Positions 11,730-22,805 of a stretch of DNA of 64,000 bases are shown here, one piece after another. Position 1 is the first letter of the stretch, and every line of letters begins with the position of its first letter. This stretch comes from Bipolaris cookei (lineage: Eukaryota; Ascomycota; Dothideomycetes; Pleosporales; Pleosporaceae). The DNA is taken from positions 124,001 through 188,000 of the forward strand of contig NRSV01000016.1 in the NCBI GenBank assembly GCA_002286855.1. The letters are read 5' to 3'. Below the pieces are notes generated by a model. It saw only the letters and a list, made by a program, of their open reading frames with translations, searched no databases and was not told the origin of the DNA. The position numbers and the translations under genes are program-made.

Positions 11730-14700
11730 ATGCCATCAGCCGATCCTTCCCACCCTCGCCTTTTGGATCTCGAGGACCTCGAGTCGGAAAGGACCCCGCT
11801 GTTTGTCATCAAGATTGGTGAGATTACACCGGAATACGATATTGCTTTTTGCAACCAACCATTCCGGGTACTTGATCTGCGCGGTCCTATCCTAGCTCAA
11901 GGCAGAGAAGCGCTCCTCTTCCGATCGTGGACACAGGCTTTGGGTGATTTTAAACCAGAATACGAATTTTCCAGCAGAAGATGGACTGTAGAGTACGCAG
12001 GCCGGTCTGGCAGTTGGAAGATAATAAGAGCAATCAGCTCCGAAAATCCGGAAAAAGATCAACAATTATTAGACAAAAAGACAAATGGAAATGACCAATC
12101 TAGTGCTGCTCGAGGCCTGGTTTCCTCACGCTCAAGGACGGATCTCGTCAACCAAGTCAAACCTGAGATACCAAAGTCGCTCAAGAACCTGCCCTCTACC
12201 AACCTCAATGCCAGATGGGAAAGCATCCAGACAATGATGGAGATGAGTGATGTGGGCGTGTTTGAATACAACTCTGAAGGAAAGCTGATTCATGCAAATG
12301 AGGCTTGGTATAGGCTCAGGTATGTGCAACAGCGGCATCAGCATTTGTGAAATCACGTGACTGAATTCTTCCAGCTCCCACCCTGGAATACTCGAGCATT
12401 CAGAGTTCTCTTTTATGGACCTCGTTTATCCTGAAGATCAGGCATTAGTCATGTCCATGTGGAACAGACTGGCTCTTGGCAAAGCCGTCACTTTTGAGAT
12501 GCGTTGGAAACCGCGCCCTGGATCAACGGATACTGCCCAGTGGGTGTTGTCAGCTTGTGTACCTGTTCTCGACGAAGATGGAAAACTGATAAGTATTGCT
12601 GGCAATACAATCGACATTAACGCCCAGAAAAAGTCACAGGCAACAGCACAGGCACAGGTAGAGGCTCTCGAGCAAGTACGAATGGCAGAGATGAAATTTG
12701 CCCGTTTTGCTCAGGTATCTCCGGTAGCAATATACATATACGTTCCTGAGAGTGGTATGTTATATTTGTTCAGAATTTGGCTCTTACTAACCTCGTAATA
12801 GGCATGAACTTTGTTAATGATCAATTCTTCGAATTGACTGGTCACACTCATGCACCGGTGAACCAATTCGAATGGTTCGGTCTCATCTCTGATGAGGATG
12901 TCTCCAGAGTCAAGAATGACTGGGAAAACATGCTAAAAGGTGGAAAGTCCAATGGAGTGCAGTTTCGATTGAAAAAGACTTGGGTCAACCAAGACGGAAT
13001 GCGCTCCAACATTTGGGTGCAAAGCTCAAGTTATCCAGAGCTCGACGAAAGTGGGAGAGTTATTAGTAAGGAAAATTTCCACAAGTCTCCGGATCCTCTT
13101 TCTGACAGCGGTAGGCATCATGGGAACGTTGTTCGATATCTCACAATTCAAATGGGCTGAAGATGTTCAACGCCGCCGGATAGAGGAAGCATGGGAGGCG
13201 AAACGACAACAAGAAAAGTATAGCGATGCCTCTGAAAGCGCTCTGCAAACTTACTGACTGTGGTAGTTTTATCGATATGACTTCCCACGAATTGCGTAAT
13301 CCCCTTTCCGCCGTCATACAATGTGCCGATTCAGTCAATGCTTCACTACAGCAGGTGCTATCTCAAGAACTCGCAGCGCCCGATCAGAATTTGAATGCTG
13401 AGAAAGTCTCAGTAGAGATTCGAAACTGTATCGAGTCATTGATGATTATTGTATCCTGCTCGATGCACCAGAAGCGTGTGATTGACGACGTTCTTACACT
13501 GTCAAAGCTCGACTCTGATCTGATCTTGATTACGCCGATGCATGTACAGCCCGCGATAGTAGTCTCGGATGCTGTAAAAATGTTCGAGGTCGAATGTAAC
13601 CAGTCAGATATCAAACTTACCTTCCGTGTGGACGAGACATTCAAAGGGATAGAATGGGCAATGCTGGACCCTTCGCGCCTATTGCAGGTTCTCATCAACC
13701 TGCTGTCAGTTTCCCAATCATCTTTGTGAGACTTCCGCTAATAGGTCTAGAACCAACGCTATCAAATTTACCAAGGACCGCACCCAGAAGACAGTCGCTG
13801 TTACGATCGGCGCGTCATGGACCAGACCACCTAAATGCTGGCAGGAAATCACATTTACAGATGATGAACCAGATGATCTTGACATCACAGACAAGCCAGA
13901 ATGGGGGCATGGCCGCAAAGCATTCCTGTGGCTCAAAGTGCAGGACTCTGGATGTGGTATGAGCATGGACGAGCAGAAGAAACTCTTTGCCCGCTTCTCA
14001 CAAGCAACGCCTCGAACACACGTCAAGTATGGCGGATCGGGCCTCGGACTTTTCATTTCCAAATCACTCACCAAACTACAAGGCGGAGCAATCGGTGTGA
14101 GCTCCGCAAAAGGAGAAGGGTCGATATTCGCATTCTACATCAGCACCCGACTGGCATATCCGCCAGCCGACCAGATCGTTGGACGAGCATCACAAACCCA
14201 GCCCATTCTCGACCGCACAATATCCAGCGAAGAAGCCATGCGTATGATCAAACTCAATGTTCTCATCGTAGAAGATAACCTCGTCAACCAAAAAGTCCTC
14301 CGAAAACAACTCGAAAAATTTAAATGGAACGTCAGCGTCGCCGGAAACGGCCAAGAAGCCCTCGATTGGCTCAAAAACAGCATATACTGGCATCCCGAAA
14401 CCGACAGCCCCATCCAGGCAGAGCCCAAACACGACCTCGATATCATCCTCATGGATATCGAAATGCCAATCATGGACGGCCTCACCTGCGCCCGTCTAAT
14501 CCGCGACTACGAGCACCAAGGCCTCCTCGCCTCCCCATCCCCAGCATTCTCGCAGCTCCGCCGCCTGTCCGCCGTTTCCGTATCCCCAATCCAATCTTCA
14601 AACCACAACGACCCTTTTTCCACTTCGCTGCAAAAACACCGTTATTCCACCTCGTCCCTTGAGAGCAACCCTGCTCATCGACAATTTCTGCGTCTCCCTA

Positions 14701-14864
14701 TTTTGGCGGTTAGTGCGAATGCGCGAATGGAGCAGGTTGAGCAGGCGCTTGCGTCGGGAATGGATGATGCGATTTCCAAGCCGTTTCGGATTCCGGAGTT
14801 GTGGCCGAAGATTAGGGGTTTGGTGAAGAGGGTTGCGGATGTTGATGCGGAGGCTGAGTCATGA
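11730..14864 (+). CDS. PAS-domain hybrid histidine kinase (6 exons)
   Basis: Phosphorelay sensor. Exons are 11730-12319, 12375-12754, 12802-13065, 13115-13217, 13267-13704 and 13751-14864, giving 962 residues from ATG 11730. Open sequence continues upstream in frame (about 27 codons), so a 5' exon may be missing. At least two PAS-like modules lie at about residues 165-300 and 315-430, followed by a short coiled linker. The H-box is FIDMTSHELRNPLSAV, with the phospho-accepting His near 453. The N-box NLLTNAIKF is restored only by splicing intron 5, which has an unusual GTCAGT donor. The G-box is GSGLGLFISKS. A receiver domain follows (VLIVEDNLVNQKV; ILMDIEMPIMDG with Asp near 827; ISKPF), with a Ser/Pro-rich insert inside it. 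No transmembrane helix is seen, so it is probably cytosolic. The signal sensed is unknown. Confidence 0.9.
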
Positions 14865-15350
14865 TTTTGGAGTGTTCTTTTGAGGTTAGGGGTTTACTGA
14901 GATGGATATCAGGCTCTGGCGTTTTGGGTGTATGGAAACATTTCTATATGCATTGATATGGGCGTTTTAAGAGGGCGTAGCAATGAAGATGTATGTTTTT
15001 CTTCTTCTTTGCTGCGGGGCTGGTCTTGATATATAAGATTTTATTAGGGGGAGCATTTGGTCTAGAAGATTGAGTGGAATACATCCTTTGACTGCTTTGC
15101 AGAAAATATTACGAAGTTTGCAAAACCTGTCCGTTTCAAGGGATTTACCGGTGTTGAATTGAATTCACACATCTTTGCAAGTTCAAACAAGTACGGATAT
15201 GAGGAGAAGAGTAAGTACCTCGAACCAACGAAGACACTTGAACTTCACACCCTGCAATAGCACCACCAAGTTCACTTATATAATGCATCCAAAAAACTTT
15301 GGTTTGGAAAAATGTTCTGAATCTCCCCATTACCAGGTGCCTCACACCAC
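14865..15350. other. Convergent intergenic region
   Basis: About 490 AT-rich bases between the 3' ends of the histidine kinase and the HET gene. No gene recognised. Confidence 0.6.
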
Positions 15351-17495
15351 TCAAACCAGCTTCACGACTTCGAAATCATCTTCAGTCAAATGCGCAACCG
15401 CCTCTCCCTGCATGACACCATGTAGGTAAGCTTGTCCAAGAATCTTAAAATTGTTATTGTGGAGAGGTCTCAGCACAAAAGGCGTATCAGTACCCATAGG
15501 AAGCCAAATCTGATCTCCGCCCGCAGTGATTCTCGGGCCTAGGCCTAGTCGTCCGTCGCGGGTTAGGAAGCAGCGGCTACTTTCGGCAAGAAATGCGGCG
15601 GTGTATCGCTTTTCATCACCTTTTTTATGGTCTTGAGAGAGAGAAAGAGCTGAGGATGCGTTCTCTGTTGATCCAGGGTTTCTGGTATCTTCGGACTTGG
15701 TGTAGCGGTATGCACAGAAATCGTAGTAGTGCTGTGTTGCATTTTTCTCATTGATAGGCTCGCGTAAGCCTTCTTCGTTGCATGTCAGCCCTCCTGTCAA
15801 GGTGGCAGAAAGACTTCTCAAGTCGCAGTACTTTTGGGTAGCGAAATCGTTCTTCAACACGTCCAGTGTCTCGATTATGCTTTCCAGAGGACTGTAGTCA
15901 TCATTTGCGGCGGGAGGATGTGTAATTTCTGATTGGCTGTCTGGTGAATGATTTGTATACTGCTCATATGGAATCAACATTGAGCAGTACACTGGTCCCA
16001 TGCAATGGGCTTTGATGTTGAGGGCGATGGGTTCAGATGCAGTGCCAAGTAAAACTTCAAATGAAGTGGACGGCAAGCGTGTAGCAGCAGTGTAAAAGTT
16101 TACAGCTCTCGTCAATGGCGAAGCCTCGCTGATATTCCACCTAGGTACCCAGGAAGGGAAATCTTCTTCGATTGATTCTTCGTTGTGCTGAATGTACCGC
16201 AAAAGTTTCATCCCTATTCCATATTGCTCGATTATTGTAAATGCAAATCGGAAGTATACATCCATCGCGGATGTGTCATTGCTGTAGTCAGGCTGAATAA
16301 CAGTTGGCCTGTTATTGTAAAAGTTCCGCGGGTACCACATATACGGCTCTGAATCCAGTAGTTGTTCTTTGAAAGCCGAGGGATGACCCAAGAAGGCGTA
16401 TACGGAGTCCCTGAGATCAGTACAATGCAAGCCCCTCGCTGACACTAGAACGTCGCATAGATCTTCCGCAAGATGAGGATCGTTGCCAAACTCCAATCGA
16501 TGGTTACCGCGTGTGCTCTCTTGATATTTACGCGCCAGATTTAGTGTTTGCAAATTGAGTCTGTAATGAGTTTGATTCAACGGAGCGTGGAACAGGAGGA
16601 ATTCACAAAAGCGATCGAGGTCCCAGAAATCGATTGAGGCGTCTCCACAGTAGAACGTCGCATCTCTTGCCAAACCAAGCTCTTGAACCACCCACACTCG
16701 CGTAAACCAATCTCGAGTGAACAACTGTCGAACTGACTCCCATGAGATAACCTCTTTGCTCCCCTGAATATCTTCTATTTTTTCTGGCATCGCAGTTGAA
16801 TGACCACGTCTATTCTTTGCCGCCGCTTCTTTAAAATCACTGCATCTGCGTATAAACCGGAATGCCTTCGCAGCACTAGCCTGTTTCGCAATCTCGTCTT
16901 CACCAAGCCACACGAGTACTCTAGTAGCTTTCCAGTAAATTACGCCCATGAGAGAAACTTGCTGTGACTTTTCTGTATTATCGTTCTGGTTGATGCATAT
17001 ACCGTCCACCCACATGACTCGAGTTCTGTCTTCATATCGAAAATAGCGGAGTGTACTTTCCAGATTGGCCCTGATCTTGAGTAACTGATCATCGCAATCA
17101 ATCGTCTTAGTTGCAGTCGATGTTCCCCAGCAATACGAAAGGGCTTCATACATCCCAAGTTCTGATTTGGAGGTGACGGTAAATCTATCTTCAAAGTCGG
17201 CCAGAGCAACGGGTCTTAGGGAACAGCGGATCGTGGCCTCTCGGGATCCTGGCAGCAAGACGAGGAGCCGTATGTAACCTTCGGACAAAGTCTTGTATTC
17301 ATAGCTAGGCCTCATCGATCTCTGCAAGCAACCGTGTGCGGCTATCATATTCGGAGCTTTTGGGTTAGAATTTTTTCGAAATAGAGTTTTCATGATTAAA
17401 TCAGTCAATATAAGATGAAGGAAGTAGGGATAATAGATTGGAGTGTCTGGACAACAGCGACCAGACCAAGAGTAATCTTCATTATATCTTGCCAT
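15351..17495 (-). CDS. Heterokaryon incompatibility (HET) domain protein
   Basis: Intronless 714-residue frame. The HET domain spans about residues 110-280. It begins YEALSYCWG (block 1), continues IRANLESTLRYFR and VMWVDGICINQND (block 2), and closes with LMGVIYWKATRVLVWLGE and FTRDWFTRVWVVQELGLA (block 3). HET domains trigger non-self recognition cell death in fungi, usually with an NLR or partner protein. No NACHT, WD or ankyrin region is seen, so this is a stand-alone HET protein. The C-terminal 400 residues are family-typical but unassigned. The true start may be an internal ATG at 17393, since the first 34 codons look weak. It is divergent from the AN1 zinc-finger gene. Confidence 0.9.
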   Translation of the reverse strand: MARYNEDYSWSGRCCPDTPIYYPYFLHLILTDLIMKTLFRKNSNPKAPNMIAAHGCLQRSMRPSYEYKTLSEGYIRLLVLLPGSREATIRCSLRPVALADFEDRFTVTSKSELGMYEALSYCWGTSTATKTIDCDDQLLKIRANLESTLRYFRYEDRTRVMWVDGICINQNDNTEKSQQVSLMGVIYWKATRVLVWLGEDEIAKQASAAKAFRFIRRCSDFKEAAAKNRRGHSTAMPEKIEDIQGSKEVISWESVRQLFTRDWFTRVWVVQELGLARDATFYCGDASIDFWDLDRFCEFLLFHAPLNQTHYRLNLQTLNLARKYQESTRGNHRLEFGNDPHLAEDLCDVLVSARGLHCTDLRDSVYAFLGHPSAFKEQLLDSEPYMWYPRNFYNNRPTVIQPDYSNDTSAMDVYFRFAFTIIEQYGIGMKLLRYIQHNEESIEEDFPSWVPRWNISEASPLTRAVNFYTAATRLPSTSFEVLLGTASEPIALNIKAHCMGPVYCSMLIPYEQYTNHSPDSQSEITHPPAANDDYSPLESIIETLDVLKNDFATQKYCDLRSLSATLTGGLTCNEEGLREPINEKNATQHYYDFCAYRYTKSEDTRNPGSTENASSALSLSQDHKKGDEKRYTAAFLAESSRCFLTRDGRLGLGPRITAGGDQIWLPMGTDTPFVLRPLHNNNFKILGQAYLHGVMQGEAVAHLTEDDFEVVKLV

Positions 17496-18026
17496 AGTAG
17501 CGCTGTGACTCTCGTCTGAAGAGATACAAGGCTACTCCGCATGAAAAAAGTGCTCTGAATAGATGGATCCTGCCATGCCAGGCGGCAACAGAGACATAGG
17601 TATTCGTTAGCCTGTAGACGCGCTCCTGGAACCCTGCGCGTCAATAGCTGCGCGGCTGCAGAAAAGTGGGTAGGGTTTGTGGCCGGGATGAAGAGCCAAT
17701 AACACCATGGTTGTCGTCGCGTAGGATTGTTAGTAGCATCTGTCGCGAGGAAGCGCCGAGCTGATCCATATGACAACCAGGAGGTTTGGTATGTGGCGGC
17801 AGTGGCTGAAGCCATGCGTAGCCTCGGACCCTGACACTAGCGTGCCACCTTCGGAACTGTCCCAAGCATTCCGATTTAGCAATCGTCAGCACAGTTGCCT
17901 GGGCTTGCGACCTTCTCGATGCTTCCTGCATCTTCTCACTACATTTTCAACCATCTCGCTCAACAACGGCGTTTTGTGTAGTCTCTTCATCATTAGCATA
18001 CATAACCTTGATATCGCGCTGCTATC
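17496..18026. promoter_or_regulatory. Divergent region between HET and AN1 genes
   Basis: About 530 bases upstream of both genes. No specific element recognised. Confidence 0.45.
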
Positions 18027-19011
18027 ATGTCATCTGCGAGCGATACAAACACTACCAAGATGAAGGGCGAGGTGGAAGCTATCGGGGCGCATTGCCAGAT
18101 GGAGTATTGCAACGTCCTCGACTTCTTACCGTTCCCTTGTGAAAGCTGTAAAGGGTAATGCACACGGCTATCATTACTCCAGGTTATCGAATTACGCTAA
18201 CATACTACCTAGAACATTCTGTCTCGACCACCGTACCGAGAGCGCACATAAATGCCAAAAGAAGGGCCAGTGGGCACGGAGCAAAGTTGAGAGCAGTTCG
18301 GAAGAGCTGCCACCAAAACCCACATTACTCAACCACGAACAGCAGTGTGCCAGTGTCTCGTGCAAAACACTGATCGACACCGCTCGTACCCAAGGCGTAC
18401 AGTGCACCCGCTGCAACCGCCGCTACTGTCTCAAGCACCGTTTCGAAGAAGACCACGACTGTAAGAACCTGACACCGCTCGGCGCACGCCCGCAAAACTC
18501 CGTCCAAATACGTACGCAAACCGCGCTCTCGAAGCTCAAAGCCTGGGCCGAGAACAAGAAGAAGGAAGACGAAAAGCGGAGAGCCGCGCCCAAGAAATCA
18601 GGATTCCTGGGCCTGGGCAAGGCATCGGCGGCATCGTCAGCCCAAGCCGAACTCAACGCGTTGAAGCGCACGGCAAAAGGCGAGGCCAATGTTCCTCAGG
18701 AGAAACGGATATATCTGCATGTTGAAGCCTCGGCCGACACAACGAAGGCAAAGTATCCAACGGGCAAATTCTTCTACAACAAGGAGTGGACAGTCGGGCG
18801 CGTGCTCGATATGGCCGCCAAAGCGCTGCAAGTCCAGAATGTGAACAACCGGGGTGGCGGCGAGGAAGAAAAGCTGCGCGTCTTTCATGTCGAGGGCGGG
18901 AGGTTACTCAAGTTTAGCGAGAAGATTGGGGAGGCGTGTCAGAGCGGGAACATGATTGTTCTGCTTCGTGGTGTAGGATCGGGCGAAGCGCCGGATTTGA
19001 TTGATTTATAA
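18027..19011 (+). CDS. CUZ1: AN1-type zinc finger protein, Cuz1/ZFAND1-like
   Basis: Exons 18027-18154 and 18213-19011 (intron GTAATG...TAG, which splits the first zinc finger) give 308 residues. The first AN1 finger runs HCQMEYC...FPCESCKGTFCLDH...HKC. The second runs CASVSCKTLIDTA...CTRCNRRYCLKH...HDC. A charged Lys/Glu linker and a C-terminal ubiquitin-like fold (IYLHVEASADTTKAKYPTGK through MIVLLRGV) follow. Two AN1 fingers plus a ubiquitin-like domain is the layout of yeast Cuz1 and human ZFAND1. These bind Cdc48/p97 and the proteasome and help clear damaged proteins under arsenite stress. The start is the first ATG in the exon and fits the known short N-terminus. Confidence 0.9.
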
Positions 19012-19775
19012 CGAGTTATCGAAAAGAGCGGAACTTGTTGTAATGTAATATGGCGTTTGGTAATTGGGATTTCGCGCTGGAGATACCCGGGGTTACTTCT
19101 CACGATGTTATTGCTGAGTAGAACGAATTGTAAAAGTTAGACATGGATTGAGTCAACAGGAAGGGAGGAAAGAAATAGCTGGTTGACTGTTTTGGCCCTG
19201 ACTTCATTCTCTTTGTTTGCAATCCGCCATTATCAAATCACGTGCACCAAGGGCAACATCTGGTAGCGAGTTCCTCACAAGTCACTGTAAGAACAACACC
19301 CATTAACAAGCTCCAATAGCCAGTCCCTTTAGTTCTGATTAATCTTCCATATTTCTATTATGATTCATGCTTTACTACGACTATGTACAGTATCTACTAT
19401 AGCTGGGGTATCGAGCACTTCGATCGCCAGCAGGCCATATATGCTATCTTCCTCTATATGTATGCTCCATTGTCCGCTCCTGGCCCTATTGCCCTATTTA
19501 CATAAGGGCCCTGCCATCTCTGAACCACCATTCCTCCTTCGATTGAATGCTCTATAAGACATTACTCCTCCTCCAGACATGTCGCAGTCTTGAAGGTTTT
19601 TACTGGCTCTTCTACGTGGCGTGGGTATTATTCGCGGCGCTGATATCGTATTCCGACGGTAGAATGGGCCTTGCCCAAGCGCTGCATTAGCGGTCGTCTG
19701 TGATATGTTTGTTATAGAGTTGCTACTGCGTTTTGCTTGGTTTTCTCGTTTCGCATATTCTCCCTAGCATACGCT
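19012..19775. other. Convergent intergenic region
   Basis: About 760 bases between the 3' ends of the AN1 gene and the small secreted protein gene. A short plus-strand frame at 19360-19557 is not supported. Nothing else seen. Confidence 0.6.
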
Positions 19776-20319
19776 TCAATCGTCGGTGGACGCGAAATTG
19801 CGGCACTTGAGGCCGTGGATCTTGGTGCCCCAGCCGATGCTACCAAGGTTGTTTACGCCGTCGGGAACAGTGAGGTACGAATCCATGTCCATGTCGCCTT
19901 TGCAGTCATAATTGCTGTTCTCTTGTCAGCCAATGCTAGCCCGCCAGCCACCCTCAGCATCGTCGCGAACTCACTCGTAAAATCTACAGTTCCAGAAGTC
20001 ATCGCGTTGCACTACGCTCGCGACATCGTGGCCGCCGACCAATATGCTCTGCACGCGCCCGTCGATGCTGACCTGGTGTTAGTAGGGGACCGGCGTGAGG
20101 GGAGCATGGGCCTTGCATGAGCACGTACAGGTTGTTATCGAGTGAGAGACACTGGTTGTTGTACGCGTCAACGCTGACTTCGCTTAGGAACGAAGGCGCA
20201 GCAAACAGCTGGACCTTGATCTTGCCCGAGGTGATTGTGTCGCTGGCAGTGACGGAGGCCGCCCATACCAGCAGCAGAGTTGACAGGTGACCAAGGCGGG
20301 TGGCGGGCAGCATCATCAT
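19776..20319 (-). CDS. Small secreted protein with beta/gamma-crystallin-like pattern
   Basis: Three exons on the minus strand: 20319-20129, 20067-19975 and 19914-19776, giving 140 residues. Introns are GTACGT...CAG (61 bases, with a CTAAC branch site) and GTGAGT...CAG (60 bases). Residues 1-25 form a signal peptide (hydrophobic LSTLLLVWAASVTAS). The mature part is about 115 residues with four cysteines. It shows two repeats of a pattern I associate with beta/gamma-crystallin Greek keys: VQLFAAPSFLSEVSV...NNQC...DGRVQSILV, then CRFYDNYDCKGD...PDGVNNLGSIGW ending KIHGLKC. The fold call is inference from motif shape. Small, secreted, cysteine-bearing and 650 bases from a transposon, it could be an effector or a cell-wall or defence protein. 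A plus-strand frame at 19737-20120 is its shadow. Confidence 0.72.
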
Positions 20320-20970
20320 CACAACAGCGGCATCCAGAACAGCGACAGCAGAGGGCGACGTTGGGTGTTCACAGGGGGTTGTGGCGGTGCACAGTAGGAC
20401 GATGTGCGATGTGCAGGAACGGCGTGAAGGGAGGCGTCAGGCTGCGATGTTGGCGTGCGTACGTGGGTCAGCAGGAGAGAACTGCAGTCGGCCATGACGG
20501 CGCTTGCTGTGCTGGCTGCATCGGGGATGCGTTGCCACAAGCCCCGATTGGCTGCCTGCACACTGCACCGCCCCACTCTAGCGTCCCAGATTGGGGGCTG
20601 ATCTGAGGCTGACAACCATCAAGTTCATCCACCATCTGTCTTGGATAGTTGTGAAATACATACATAGGAAGCACAAAGAGCATTTTGTAGTTCCACATAG
20701 GGGCAAGAGATGTGAGAGATGTGAAACAAACAAGATAACCGGTGATGGCCATCTAGCACTGGGCAGCTCTGATATACGAGGGCCATGTCTATTAAGCCAA
20801 CAAAACCCTCTAAACTGGATATTAATGTGGCGCTAAGAAGCAAGAGACTCTTATAGCAAAAGAGTCTATATCAGTCTCAAAGAGATATTCTTTATTCATA
20901 GTTCTTGAATACAAGTTCATTCTGTTCAGTGTAAAAGATCAAGAAACCTTATATATTACATCATATCATC
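20320..20970. promoter_or_regulatory. Upstream region of secreted protein gene, up to the transposon
   Basis: About 650 bases forming the 5' flank of the minus-strand secreted protein gene, bounded on the right by a pogo-type element. Overlapping short frames on both strands are not supported. Confidence 0.4.
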
Positions 20971-20972
20971 TA

Positions 20973-21018
20973 ACGTAAAGCACCACCGAGCCGGACACTT
21001 TTTCTTGGCATCGCGAAC
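20973..21018 (+). repeat. Left terminal inverted repeat, pogo element 1
   Basis: 46 bases starting ACGTAAAGCACCACCGAG. It matches the reverse complement of 22741-22803 except for one CpG/CpA difference and a 17-base duplication on the right. Confidence 0.92.
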
Positions 21019-21035
21019 ATCACTTGCAAAGTAAC

Positions 21036-22720
21036 ATGTCCCAACTACGTAAAGATACATTAACTCAGAGAGAAGGCAGAATTACTCTTGCTATTCAGGC
21101 CTATCGTACGGGCCAGTTTAAGAGCATTCGACGCGCTGCTGCTGTCTACAACGTTCCTTTTCAGCGGCTTTCTGATCGGCTTAACAAAATCACTTTTCGA
21201 CCCCAGATATCTCCAAACTGCCGCAAACTAACTATAATTGAAGAGCAAACAATTGTACGATATATTCTTGATCTAGACTCACGAGGATTTGCTCCCCGAC
21301 TGTGTGAGGTAGCGGATATGGCAGAGAAACTACTGCGCGTACGAGATGGCCAACCTTTAGGCAAGAACTGGGCAGAGCGATTTGTATCGCGTTCGGACGA
21401 GCTTAAAACAGCTTTCAATCGAGCAAAGGACCGCCAGAGAATACAGCAGGAAGATCCAGAGGTTATTAACGCGTGGTTTGAGCTTGTACGAGNNNNNNNN
21501 NNNNNNNNNNNNNNNNNNNNNNNNNNNNNNNNNNNNNNNNNNNNNNNNNNNNNNNNNNNNNNNNNNNNNNNNNNNNNNNNNNNNNNNNNNNNNNNNNNNN
21601 NNNNNNNNNNNNNNNNNNNNNNNNNNNNNNNNNNNNNNNNNNNNNNNNNNNNNNNNNNNNNNNNNNNNNNNNNNNNNNNNNNNNNNNNNNNNNNNNNNNN
21701 NNNNNNNNNNNNNNNNNNNNNNNNNNNNNNNNNNNNNNNNNNNNNNNNNNNNNNNNNNNNNNNNNNNNNNNNNNNNNNNNNNNNNNNNNNNNNNNNNNNN
21801 NNNNNNNNNNNNNNNNNNNNNNNNNNNNNNNNNNNNNNNNNNNNNNNNNNNNNNNNNNNNNNNNNNNNNNNNNNNNNNNNNNNNNNNNNNNNNNNNNNNN
21901 NNNNNNNNNNNNNNNNNNNNNNNNNNNNNNNNNNNNNNNNNNNNNNNNNNNNNNNNNNNNNNNNNNNNNNNNNNNNNNNNNNNNNNNNNNNNNNNNNNNN
22001 NNNNNNNNNNNNNNNNNNNNNNNNNNNNNNNNNNNNNNNNNNNNNNNNNNNNNNNNNNNNNNNNNNNNNNNNNNNNNNNNNNNNNNNNNNNNNNNNNNNN
22101 NNNNNNNNNNNNNNNNNNNNNNNNNNNNNNNNNNNNNNNNNNNNNNNNNNNNNNNNNNNNNNNNNNNNNNNNNNNNNNNNNNNNNNNNNNNNNNNNNNNN
22201 NNNNNNNNNNNNNNNNNNNNNNNNNNNNNNNNNNNNNNNNNNNNNNNNNNNNNNNNNNNNNNNNNNNNNNNNNNNNNNNNNNNNNNNNNNNNNNNNNNNN
22301 NNNNNNNCTTTTGTACGATCACCAACTGCTGCACAAGAAGGCTTCTCAAAGCTTATTGAAGGAGCTGAGGAGATGCTACATGAGAATGTGCTTATGAAGG
22401 CCCGCATACGAGAGCTTGAAGAGCAATTAGCTGAGGTAACAAAGCGCCGAGGGCGTAAAAGAAAGCGAATTCAGACAGGCGGGACACTAGACTTTGGTGC
22501 AGGAGCATCGTAGGCAGCTGAAAATGCTGCTACTGGTCGTACGGCATCAAAGAAGGCGCGTGGTGGGGGTAGTCAAGAAAAGGCTCTACCAGGTCAACGG
22601 CACTGTGGAACCTGTGGGAGAGTGGGCCATAACGCCCGTACGTGCCAAAAAGATGTAGAAGAAGATTCTCTATCAGATACAAGTGAGTTGTATAACGCAT
22701 CTATAGCTAGTGTAGAGTAA
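21036..22720 (+). pseudogene. Pogo/Fot1-like transposase, interrupted
   Basis: ATG 21036 starts a helix-turn-helix region with IRRAAAVYNVPFQRLSDRLN (psq-type) and a CENP-B-type second HTH (LLRVRDGQPLGKNWAERFV). It leads into WFELVR, then a gap of 815 N removes the DDE catalytic part. After the gap the frame resumes with a coiled segment (ARIRELEEQLAEVTKRRGRKRKR). It meets an in-frame TAG at 22511 and continues to a zinc knuckle (CGTCGRVGHNARTC) and a natural stop at 22718. The phases on the two sides of the gap disagree, which may only mean the gap length is an estimate. With a stop inside the C-terminal part the copy is probably defective, although the stop lies beyond the expected catalytic domain. 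Confidence 0.82.
21493..22307. other. Assembly gap (815 N)
   Basis: Run of N inside the transposase of element 1. It probably hides the DDE domain, and its length may be estimated. Frames reported across it are artefacts. Confidence 0.99.
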
Positions 22721-22740
22721 TTCGAGTTTTCGTACATGAA

Positions 22741-22803
22741 GTTCGTGATGCCAAGAAAAAGTGTCCGGCTCGGTGGTGTGTCCGGCTCGGTGGTGCTTTA
22801 CGT
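22741..22803 (-). repeat. Right terminal inverted repeat, with duplicated 17-base unit
   Basis: 63 bases. The unit GTGTCCGGCTCGGTGGT occurs twice in tandem (22761-22777 and 22778-22794), against one copy in the left repeat. Confidence 0.92.
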
Positions 22804-22805
22804 TA

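Larger units (their letters stand above)
20971..22805 (+). mobile_element. Tc1/mariner-pogo type DNA transposon with TIRs and TA target duplication
   Basis: Terminal inverted repeats lie at 20973-21018 and 22741-22803, flanked by TA on each side (20971-20972 and 22804-22805), as expected for the Tc1/mariner superfamily. The interior carries a transposase frame interrupted by an assembly gap. The right repeat is longer because a 17-base unit is present twice there and once on the left. Total length is about 1.8 kb if the gap size is right. Confidence 0.92.

Noticed and set aside
19737..20120. Plus-strand 127-codon frame
   Set aside because: It is antisense to the three-exon secreted protein gene, whose spliced product has a signal peptide and motif pattern.
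21357..22407. Long frames crossing the N run on both strands
   Set aside because: Artefacts of reading N as open codons.
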